Source: Mactromeris polynyma (Eukaryota; Mollusca; Bivalvia; Venerida; Mactridae). Taken from it: a stretch of 64,000 bases of DNA. Below, piece by piece: positions 33,713 to 42,046 of this stretch. The notes under the pieces were generated by a model. That model had not been told where the DNA came from and did no database searches. It was given only the letters and a program-made list of their open reading frames with translations. Position numbers and translations under genes: made by a program. How positions within the stretch are numbered: position 1 is the first letter of the stretch; the number at the start of each line of letters is the position of its first letter. Location of the stretch: the NCBI GenBank assembly GCA_032209605.1, contig JASFXZ010000009.1, forward strand, positions 14,061,553-14,125,552, in the 5' to 3' direction.

Positions 33713-33970
33713 ACAGCACTGTTAGCTCAGTTTGTTGAGCACTGGGCTGTTTCCCGGGAGTTTCGGTTTCGATTCCAGGGCGAGGCATGTCATGTCCTTC
33801 CGTGGCATTCGGCTATGGTCATGTGCCCTCCATCTATGATTTATATGGGGTAATTGTCGGCTACTCGCAGAAGGGCTAGTTGGCACCGGTTGATAAATAG
33901 TACCAGGAAAGCTAGTCATGTCAACTCACAGCAATGCATTGAAACATATGTTGAAAAATGACGTTAATCT
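33713..33970 (+). mobile_element. tRNA-derived SINE, near full length
   Basis: A-box region 'tgttagctcagtttgttgag' and B-box region 'tttcggtttcgattccagg' are spaced as in a tRNA head. The shared SINE body follows: 'catgtcatgtccttccgtgg', 'tggggtaattgtcggctac', 'ttggcaccggttgataaata', 'ccaggaaagctagtcatg', ending near 'atgttgaaaaatgacgttaa'. Transcription of such elements is by RNA polymerase III from the internal A and B boxes. Confidence 0.8.
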
Positions 33971-34875
33971 CAATATAGTACAAAAATGTACAACAATAGA
34001 ACATAAAACAGCCATCAAAGGAATGTATTCCAAAAGGTAACGACCAGACATGAGTTACTGTTGAATGCACTTTTCAATATCGTTTGCCATAACGCTTGTA
34101 CGATCGTTGCGTATATGTCAGGGAACCGCTAAGAATATATATGTACACCGTACTACATTCAATAATAGTAAAAGATGTCTTCGTATTTTAGTCTTTAAAG
34201 TAGGACAAAGTGATTAAACTATATCATTCAGTTCTCCGGTTCTCTAACCGCATATTTCACCACAAAGCTGCATTAATAATGGCGACAGAATCATTATTGT
34301 AATGTTAGATCCAGCCCTAATACTGTAACTTTAACATGCTATGTAATTAACACGAAAATAAAGTCAATCATCAGACAAAGAGTTTAAGTTAATTGAAGTC
34401 ATTTATTTCAATTACTATCCCATCTATAATTAAGTCTCTTTGCTTCACTGGGAACTTTTGAACTTGTTTTAAAATAGCATTTCGGATGGTCGGCGTAAAT
34501 GAGTGAACATACTCGTAGATTATTTGTTTATATATTTTTATTAATTTTTATTTAATTTAATTCATAGATTATGTTTTATCTATTTTTTTATTTTTTTATT
34601 TTTTTAAATTTATTTATTTGATAATAATTGTATTGCATTTATTATGTACAAGCGTACTGGGCATAAGTTATCATCATATTACTGAAGCCTACTACCAGAA
34701 CATTTACAAAACCATGGCAACTGCAAGAAATTAAGTGTTATGATAAATACAAATCTGGTAATTTGTATCAAACAGAATTATAACTTATTACTTAAAATGA
34801 GTGTAGACAAATAGGAACCATGCATATTATGAAGTATATCATATCATGTTAAACACCGTTTGAGCTCTTCAAATA
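33971..34875. other. Unassigned AT-rich DNA with T/A-rich low-complexity tract
   Basis: 34520-34625 is low-complexity, alternating runs of T and short A interruptions ('tatttttttatttttttat'). Nothing else is supported. Confidence 0.55.
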
Positions 34876-35625
34876 ATGATACATTGTTTGGATGATGGTG
34901 TTTGTCATAGCGGAAAATATAGAGGGATGAAAGCGAAACACGTCTGTCATGCCGAGAATTCAGAAAATGTATATAATCCGTACACGCTTAAAAGATATTT
35001 GAAATTTCGCTCATATGCAATTTACAACAGCAACAACGGCATCGATAACAACAGCAGCAGCAACGGCATCGTTAACAACAACAGCATCAGCAACATAGTT
35101 GATAACAACAACAACAGCAGCATCGATTACAGCAGCAACGGCATTGATAACAACAACAGCAGCAACAACGGCATTGATAACAACAACAGCAGCAACAACG
35201 GCATTGATAACAACAACAACAGCAGGAACAGCATTGACAACAACAGCAACCGCAGCAACAGCATTGACAAAAACAACAACAACAGCAACAGCATTGATAA
35301 CAACAATAACAGCAGCAATAGCATCGATAACAACAACAACAACAGCAGCGACGGTATCGACAATCACTGCAGCAACCATAAGCTATATCTGTATTCTCAT
35401 TATCGTTCTGTTGTTTTGGCACAAGGTATCAAAATGCAATTATTTGAGCCGAGGTCATTTTTATTCCTAAGTGTTTCGTATACGTCTATCGTTGTGTCCA
35501 TGAAATACATAGTCTGTGTCGGGAGACGAATTGCTCATGTCGTCTTCTGTCAATGCACCTTTCGTTATATCAATTTTGTCAATCACTTTATTATCTTAAT
35601 TGCGTTTTTTTCAAGACTATTATAG
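34876..35625 (+). other. Open frame over a trinucleotide repeat, probably non-coding
   Basis: A 249-codon frame starting with ATG at 34876. Residues about 50-165 are an Asn/Ser-rich tract punctuated by 'NGID' or 'NSID' (30-bp sub-units encoding 10 residues). The rest shows no recognisable domain and a hydrophobic C-terminal end. Open frames also run across the repeat in the two other plus frames and on the minus strand, as expected for a stop-free trinucleotide array. A poly-Asn/Ser protein or exon cannot be excluded, but nothing supports it. Confidence 0.15.
35024..35375. repeat. Compound CAA/CAG/CAT trinucleotide repeat
   Basis: About 350 bp of 'aac' and 'agc' triplets broken by 'ggcatcgat' or 'agcattgat' markers. 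Around 35149-35210 there is a clear 30-bp period ('ggcattgataacaacaacag' then 'cagcaacaac'). Confidence 0.9.
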
Positions 35626-35835
35626 AACCGCGTCAAGTTTTTCATCTGTACATCAAATCCTAATTATAATAACAAACGCAAGAAGAATTTATAGTATACA
35701 AATGTCAAATCTGACTGTAGCAATACGGATATTGAAATTGTTTCTGTCGGATATCTATTCGGGAAATATGTGTATCCAACGAAAAATGTGCATCGAAATG
35801 TAGCATTTTTACTTCTGTTGAGTGTGAATGTAGTG

Positions 35836-36140
35836 GTGTGGGATTAGAGGGCCACCCGGTTACCTCAGTTGGTAGTGTACCGTATTAGTGTTTAGGGCGT
35901 CGTAGGTTCTAGCTCCACATCGGGCGCACTTTTCCCCTTGATTTACTTCAATGGTGGCAGCTGTGTTTGGCGGCCCACGGTAGTTGAGCCTCAAATGCCG
36001 GAAGGGGGAGGAGTGTAGTTTGTGGGATTAGACGGCCGCCCGGTTACCTCAGTCGGTAGAGCGTTGTTCTAGTGTTTAGGGTTCGTGGATTCGAGCCCCA
36101 CATCGATCGTACCTTTCCCCCTTGATTTACGTCAATAATT
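35836..36140 (+). mobile_element. tRNA-like SINE heads in tandem, about 183-bp spacing
   Basis: Two copies of 'gtgggattaga' plus a tRNA-like head. Copy 2 is the better preserved: 'gcccggttacctcagtcggt' (A-box) at 36037 and 'cgtggattcgagccccaca' (B-box) about 45 bp later, then 'cctttcccccttgatttacg'. Copy 1 (35851) has the same layout with a damaged B-box ('gtaggttctagctcc'). The 183-bp unit also includes 'tggcagctgtgtttggcgg'. This is a different family from the SINEs at 20.5, 33.7, 49.9 and 51.0 kb. Not a functional tRNA: the acceptor stem does not pair convincingly. Confidence 0.65.
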
Positions 36141-37925
36141 AGAGAGTAGTTGGATCGTATCAGTTAAAGTGGTCCCCTTTCGTTGTGTGTTCTGTATTAG
36201 TTTGTGGTGTTGTTGTTGTGACACATGCATGGTTACTTTACAGTTTACACTGGAATGTGGAATTAATTGTACGTGGCGTTTCTTGGTTATCCGTTTTTCT
36301 GAACTTGGTCGTAATGTGAATTGCCTGCTATTAAAACCAATTGATTCTTGCAAAAGTCTTGAGCAATACAACAATTTCCATACATAATTTGAAGGAGAAT
36401 AATGCAGTTCATAATTATACTAAAAGGAATATGATTGTCGAATAAATAAGGTCCGACTGTATGAGGTGAAGAAATAAATATATAACACATGCAATATATA
36501 GAATAATTCTAATTCTTTCCTGCATATTATGACTTATCCATGATGAATGTAATTATTTGAACAAGTATTTGAATAAATATCTTTAAATTATATCTATAAT
36601 ATGTATAAGTGCCCATCTGTGTGTAACTGTTCATATATAATTCTACTCGCGAGATAAGTGGGATGATTTTATTGACAACATAATGGTATATCGTGGGAGG
36701 CATTGTGGTTCGGGGAATAGTGACGAACTCATGGCACGAAACTAAGCCGTCCGAATGCCGCAAAGGCGAGATTCAAACCGGCGCCTTTTTAATCCCCGAA
36801 TTAGGCGCGAAAAACTCGGAAAGCACTTATCATTAATCATATAAGTAGGTATTTTTAAAGGCACACAAGTAGGCTACTTTAATCATGTAACAAAACATAT
36901 TCTTCAATTATAGATGAAATAACGAGAACCATATACTTGGACGAATAAACTTACATGATGCTTGTTGTTTCTTTAAACAAATCAGCATATAACATTCACT
37001 ATTTATTTTATCTCTGCTAAAAATGTACATGTATATTGCTTTCACTATTTAGCATGTTCTTAACATGTCTGTATAATATCAGAAATTTAGATTCGCAAAA
37101 TTGAGAATGAACTTTCAAGTAGTTTAAGAATAAAGTCTCAAGTCTTTGTTACTACTATTACGTTAATGTAATCATTATGTAGACCACTGTAAAATGCTGC
37201 AGATTTATTTATAGTTTCCACACAAGAATTTTAATTCTGTAACATAAATACCAGCAAGTGTCTTACGTTTTTTATGTTAATTAATAACCACTTACCCTTG
37301 TCAGAAATTATTCTACTTTGCGCCATCAATATTACCAAACGGACTTGGTATTTGTGAAATGTATGTTTTCTCGGTAAATTTGTAGACATAAGAGACTGAG
37401 AAGGTTGTCCGCTCACAATAAGTATTGCAATCACGGTTCGTATCAATACTTGATTAGTTGATAGCCTGAAGGGTATAGCTCCATGTTTTCGACGGATAAG
37501 ATTTTTTCACCAAACCATTCTTTCACAGAAGTTCGGTATATGGTGTCCATAAGACGGTTCAGTATGCCAATATCTTTTCATGTTTCTTTCTTTGTGTTGG
37601 TATTATAAATAGGCCAGAACCTGAAAATATATCAATATGGCCTTATCCACATAAGATTAGAATGTCAGGCGATAATGGATGCAGAATTTTAAACCAATAT
37701 GCTCTATCTGTCAATAACTGATACCGAAAATTAAAAATTAGTTTCGTGTTACCCAAATGTTCGTCGGTAAATACCATAGTTAGCATACAGATAAGCGCTA
37801 TCTTGTTACCCTATAATGTATGCGAAATATAAAACAGGAATCTGCATAATTAGATAACAAGTCGTAAACAAAACCGTTGCAGTCGTTGTTGTATATTATT
37901 GGTGTTTTGTGCCACGCGCTCTGGT
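36141..37925. other. Mostly unassigned DNA with one tRNA-like remnant
   Basis: On the minus strand near 36740-36785, 'ggcgccggtttgaatctcgc' resembles a SINE B-box region. Other open frames (36132-36374 and 36527-36763 minus, 36169-36387 plus, 37231-37446 minus) have no domains and overlap each other. Confidence 0.4.
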
Positions 37926-37929
37926 TGCG

Positions 37930-37970
37930 TATAAAACCTCGTGTACCGTTCATTATTACGCATTCATCTA
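37930..37970 (+). promoter_or_regulatory. TATA-like element
   Basis: 'gcgtataaaacctcg' around 37930-37936 with moderately GC-rich flanks, about 470 bp upstream of the candidate signal-peptide exon at 38403. Several ATG triplets intervene, so a direct link is doubtful. Confidence 0.15.
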
Positions 37971-38402
37971 TGAACTGTGATCCTAGCTGATACGAAGATT
38001 AGTTTTGATGTCCGTTATGTAAACACGATTTTCTACTAGTCTGTTATATTCGTGTGTGTACGAAACATTTATATTTAATGAACAAATTGTGATTAAAAAA
38101 TACGCGCGACTCTAGAAGATCGTGACAATATTTTTTTAGATATTGAAACGTGTTGATTAAGTTAACATTTCTATTAATAGTGTTATTTTATACACTATGC
38201 GTATATTTGTTTACTCCCGCTGTGGTATTGAACTAAGCATGGGCAAACGATTATCACAAATGTAATAAACTTTTATTATTCATTGTAAAAGATACATAAA
38301 ACACAACGTAGCCATACAAGTTAACTTTGATACCATACAACGGACTTGTAATAAGCTGAACTTACTTGACGCGAAGCTTACTTTGGCTTAAAGTGAACAA
38401 CA

Positions 38403-38465
38403 ATGGATAGGACTTCATTTTTCACAATAGTTTGGATATATTTTGTATTCCGAAGTACGCTAGTA
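38403..38465 (+). CDS. Candidate first coding exon encoding a signal-peptide-like N-terminus
   Basis: 'acaacaatgg' is a good animal start context. The 21 codons that follow give MDRTSFFTIVWIYFVFRST plus Leu-Val, a charged N-terminus and a hydrophobic core resembling a secretion signal. The frame then meets 'gtaagtaa', an excellent 5' splice site at 38466. Without splicing the frame ends after 49 codons. No downstream exon was recognised within the window; the next 700 bp contain MITEs. Such combinations occur by chance in AT-rich DNA, so the call is speculative. Confidence 0.18.
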
Positions 38466-38556
38466 GTAAGTAACATTTTGATGCGTTATTTAAAACAACA
38501 GCATATCTATAATTCCTTACTTCTCGCTCACTGTTATATAAATCAAACATAATTTC

Positions 38557-38794
38557 TGAGGCCTTATTCAAACTAATTTTCAGAATGAAACTTTAAAATG
38601 TTAAATTTTCTTTCTGCTTCTTTGTTATTATTACAGTACAGATTTTAATAAAATTTGGCTTATGTGTAGGGTAGGTAACAACAATTATTCAGACAAAATT
38701 TCATTCGTTTAAATGTAATGAATGCGAAATGCTTGTGAATATAAAATTCGAAGTTTTTAAGTCTTAGAATATTTATGAATATGGCCCCTGGATT
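38557..38794 (-). mobile_element. MITE with 'ccaggggccatattcat' ends, element 1
   Basis: The right end 'tttatgaatatggcccctgg' and left end 'ctgaggccttattcaaacta' are inverted relatives. The internal block 'acaacaattattcagacaaa' plus 'atttcattcgttta' recurs about 490 bp later at 39187. Length about 235 bp; no coding capacity. Confidence 0.55.
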
Positions 38795-39044
38795 ATATTG
38801 CATTCAATTAAAAAAATCCTCGGTGTATTATATTCTTCAGTATGTAATTCTAATTTGCTCCTTATATTTTAATGTCTTATATAAAGCATAGTATGATATG
38901 TACGAGTATATGTATAATATGATAAAAAAACATTTTACATTTTATTGAAATATGTAAATTTAATATATAATATAGTGATATTGCATTGTTATAACTTTTA
39001 TAGACGTATATATCACTAAATTATAATTGATCAATTAAGATGAT

Positions 39045-39265
39045 TCGTCCATTGATCAGTAACCTTATTCACAAACATTTAAAGACTCAGACTTAGACTT
39101 TAAGATATCAAATGTTCAATTTGCTCCTAGGTTTTTATAACTGTATAGATTGTTATAAAAATTGGTAAACGTGTACAGTGGGTACCAACAATTATACAGG
39201 CAAAATTTCATTCGTTTATATTTAATGAGAACGAATTGCTGGTAATATAATTTATTTACATATTT
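39045..39265 (-). mobile_element. Related MITE, element 2 (partial)
   Basis: Left end 'aaccttattcacaaacattt' plus 'aaagactcagacttagac', and internal 'accaacaattatacaggcaa' with 'aatttcattcgtttatattt', parallel element 1 in the same orientation. The right end is diverged or lost. Confidence 0.5.
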
Positions 39266-39503
39266 GATTCGTATACACATTCAATATTGCCTAACTACAT
39301 TCAAAGTTAGCAATATATACAAAGAAGAGATTTGAGTAAAATTTTGATCAACTACAGAACGTTCGATATTTTCATAACATATTTCGCAGAGCGATATAAT
39401 TTCATGTACAGTGAAACCTTAATGATAAGACCATCACAAAAATAAAAACACAATATTCAAGGCCATTTTCACTGTTTTGCTCTTTATTCAACCTTATTAA
39501 TAA

Positions 39504-41325
39504 ACCAATATACCTAGTGATATATCAATCAATGGTAATTCTTCAGACTCAAATTCACCTGTGATTGGAACTACATTTTCTTCATTCAAACCACTCTCTG
39601 AAAATGATGTCTTGAAGCTTGTATATGCATCAAAATCTACAACATGTGAACTAGATGTGATTCAAACTACAAAATTGAAGGAGTACTTTTCAGAACTGGT
39701 TCCCATAGTGACAGAAATAATAAACCAATCACTGCTATCTGGGGTGTTCCCTGAGGAGTGGAAAAGTGCTGTGATAAAACCTCTGTTGAAGAAGAAAGGT
39801 CTTCCACTGGAATTGAAAAACTATCGTCCAGTGTCAAATTTAACATTCCTATCCAAAATACTTGAAAAATCTGCATTAAACCAAATTAATGCGCATATTG
39901 AAGGCAACAACCTCCTTCCTGCGTACCAAAGTGCTTATCGAAAATATTATGGCGTTGAAACAGCAATGGTCAAAATGTATAATGATCTTTTAGAAACCAT
40001 CGATAAAAATCAAGTTACAATTGTTGTCATGATCGACTTGAGTGCAGCGTTTGACACCATTGATATCCCGATACTTATTCAAATCCTTCAAGAGGAATTT
40101 GGTATTCATAGCACTCCCCTGGAATGGATTGAATCCTATCTCACCAACAGAACTATGAAAGTCTTGGTTGAACAGTCAGCATCTGACACTGAGCCATTGA
40201 GGTTTGGTGTTCCACAAGGTTCTTGTGCTGGACCTGTGATCTTTACTCTGTATATAGCGGCTCTCAACAAAGTGGTGCAGAAATATCCTGCAGATCTCTA
40301 TGGATACGCTGATGACCATAAGATTGCTATGAAAATTCAAGCGGGTAATTCTCAAAATGAGATAGCTGTTGTTCAACTACTTAACAGCTGCCTCAATGAA
40401 ATCATACAGTGGATGACCACCTTTAAACTGAAAATGAATCAATCTAAAACTGAAATAATTATGTATGGAACCAGACAACAGTTAGCTAAACTGAACATCA
40501 CAAGTGTTAATGTCGGTGGGTGCGACGTAAAATGTGTGGATCATGTCAGAGACCTGGGTGTTATAATGACCAATACACTCAATTTTGACCATCACATTCA
40601 GAAAAAGTGTCAGATAGCTCATGTGCAGTTACGAAATCTAAGAGCTATACGTAATCATCTCACAAAAAAATCAACTGAATTATTAGTGCATGGATTAGTC
40701 CATTCACACATTGACTTCTGCAATGGTTTATTTACCGAAATTCCAGCCTACCAAATCAATAAACTCCAGCGCGTCCAAAATCATGCCGCCAGAGTTGTCA
40801 TGAATGTTCCATATGACACACCAAGTGCTGATCTTCTGAAGAAATTACATTGGCTTCCGGTTAAAGCAAGGATAATGTTCAAAGTTCTAGTGATAGTATT
40901 TAGAGTCATCAAAGGTACAGCTCCCCTATATCTGAGGAAGATGTTTGTACCTTCCGGGCAACGGTACAGACTACGTTCACAAAGTGACATAAGCTTTCAC
41001 ATACCAAGACGGCGAACAAAACTAGCCGACAGATCAATGACTGTTATTGGTCCAAAATGGTGGAACAATTTACCTAGTTATGTAAAAGAAATTCAAACTG
41101 AAGCCGGATTTAGATCTAAACTGAAAACCCATTTGTTCAGTATGTTTCATGGGTGTTAAAGGATAAATGAACACGAGAGTGGTATTATATACATGTGTCA
41201 TGATTAACTGTGTCTTAATCTAAGTTCTAGAATCATGTTAATGTAAATGATCTTTATGTGTGAAGCGCAATAGAATATTTTTATAATGTTTGCGCTATAT
41301 AAATGTCATGTATTTGTATTTGTAT
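39504..41325 (+). mobile_element. 5'-truncated L2/CR1-like LINE
   Basis: Comprises the reverse-transcriptase ORF plus a 3' UTR of about 165 bp ending 'gcgctatataaatgtcatgt' followed by short 'atttgt' repeats. The 'gcgctatataaat' 3' end is characteristic of L2-type elements. No endonuclease (APE) domain or 5' UTR is present upstream; the open frame meets a stop at 39501, next to MITE sequence. Such 5' truncation is usual for target-primed reverse transcription. Confidence 0.85.
39561..41159 (+). CDS. LINE reverse transcriptase (C-terminal part of ORF2), intact frame
   Basis: 532 codons from the GTG at 39561; the frame is open from 39504 but has no ATG before about residue 136, so this is an internal fragment rather than a true start. 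Reverse-transcriptase landmarks by residue: NYRPVSNL at 87-94, DLSAAFDTID beginning at 159 (catalytic Asp), GVPQGS at 216-221, and the catalytic YADD box at 249-252. The C-terminal third has the typical L2/CR1 layout: 'LQRVQNHAARVV', then 'LHWLPVKARIMF' near 430 and 'KLADRSMTVIGPKWWNNLP' close to the end. The enzyme would copy the element's RNA at a nicked genomic site. The upstream APE endonuclease is missing, so this copy cannot be autonomous. No internal stop or frameshift over 1.6 kb suggests a fairly young insertion. Confidence 0.93.
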   Translation: MIGTTFSSFKPLSENDVLKLVYASKSTTCELDVIQTTKLKEYFSELVPIVTEIINQSLLSGVFPEEWKSAVIKPLLKKKGLPLELKNYRPVSNLTFLSKILEKSALNQINAHIEGNNLLPAYQSAYRKYYGVETAMVKMYNDLLETIDKNQVTIVVMIDLSAAFDTIDIPILIQILQEEFGIHSTPLEWIESYLTNRTMKVLVEQSASDTEPLRFGVPQGSCAGPVIFTLYIAALNKVVQKYPADLYGYADDHKIAMKIQAGNSQNEIAVVQLLNSCLNEIIQWMTTFKLKMNQSKTEIIMYGTRQQLAKLNITSVNVGGCDVKCVDHVRDLGVIMTNTLNFDHHIQKKCQIAHVQLRNLRAIRNHLTKKSTELLVHGLVHSHIDFCNGLFTEIPAYQINKLQRVQNHAARVVMNVPYDTPSADLLKKLHWLPVKARIMFKVLVIVFRVIKGTAPLYLRKMFVPSGQRYRLRSQSDISFHIPRRRTKLADRSMTVIGPKWWNNLPSYVKEIQTEAGFRSKLKTHLFSMFHGC

Positions 41326-41819
41326 AAGACCACCTCAAAATTAAGAACAGTTTTCAAGTCCATTTTCACTGTTTTTCTATTTATTCAACATCAATATTAA
41401 GACCACCTAAATAAGAAGACCAGTCTTCGTGGATCCCATGGGTGGTCTTGATATTGAGGTTTCACTGTATACACATGTACTGCTGGCACATCCTAGGATA
41501 GCGCTGTGTATTACAATATATCCCTTACTACAGTCAAATCATTACTGACAGTAAATACATTGTTGCAACCAATTTACAAATGTATTCTTAATACCAACAC
41601 AATTAATGGTATTACAAGACAATTCCAACCCCAGTGAGGAAGATTTTTTAAGTTTGTACGGAATTTATGTCTTAAGAGGTTTGTTTACTAACATATGTCA
41701 ACACCGTTTTTTTACACAAATATATTAAAATGTTTAAAGTCGGTGCTTCATAAAACAATTTTCATTTATAGGTCTTTATAGTTTCTGACGAAAAAAATAA
41801 CTTTGTTATTAAAAATATA

Positions 41820-41940
41820 CACCGGTGTGCAGAAAGTCGGGGGTTCGATCTCTCGTCGTCATGTATCATTGATTGTAAAATAATACCAGTAGCTTCATTA
41901 CCTGCTCTCGATCATTATTAAGTTAATGTGACTGGGAGTG
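41820..41940 (+). repeat. Possible SINE remnant
   Basis: 'agtcgggggttcgatctctc' contains a B-box-like sequence, and downstream 'taataccagtagcttcatta' and 'taagttaatgtgactggg' weakly resemble the shared SINE body. Heavily diverged. Confidence 0.3.
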
Positions 41941-41948
41941 GAATCGTG

Positions 41949-42046
41949 TCACGTGTCTATCACATGGTATCATGTCACGTGTCTATCACTTGGTATCATG
42001 TCACGTGTCTATCGCGTGACGTGGTATCATGTCACGTGTCTATGCC
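41949..42046 (+). repeat. 26-bp tandem repeat with E-box motifs, about four units
   Basis: 'tcacgtgtctatc' starts at 41949, 41975, 42001 and 42032. The spacing is 26, 26 and 31 bp; the last gap has five extra bases, and 'gcgtgacgtgg' there is altered. Each unit carries the palindrome cacgtg. The open frame at 41928-42122 is a shadow. Confidence 0.85.

Larger units (their letters stand above)
39409..41467 (-). mobile_element. pogo/Tc-like MITE, copy P3, split by a LINE
   Basis: The left end 'cagtgaaaccttaatgataa' starts right after TA at 39409. The right end 'atattgaggtttcactg' stops at 41467 before TA. Both flanks align to the 177-bp MITE P1 in reverse orientation. The left flank holds the element up to about 39500; the right flank resumes at about 41325 but repeats roughly 85 bp already present on the left. 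The LINE therefore lies between two partly overlapping MITE pieces. Confidence 0.7.

Noticed and set aside
34876..35625. Asn/Ser-rich protein gene
   Set aside because: Open only because of the trinucleotide repeat; no conserved domain, no splice signals I trust, and other frames are equally open.
36037..36109. Functional tRNA gene
   Set aside because: Good A- and B-box text, but the acceptor stem does not pair well and it is part of a 183-bp repeat; better read as a SINE head.
39425..41405. 85-bp target-site duplication flanking the LINE
   Set aside because: The two flanking copies differ too much for an insertion with an intact reading frame; two separate MITE pieces fit better.
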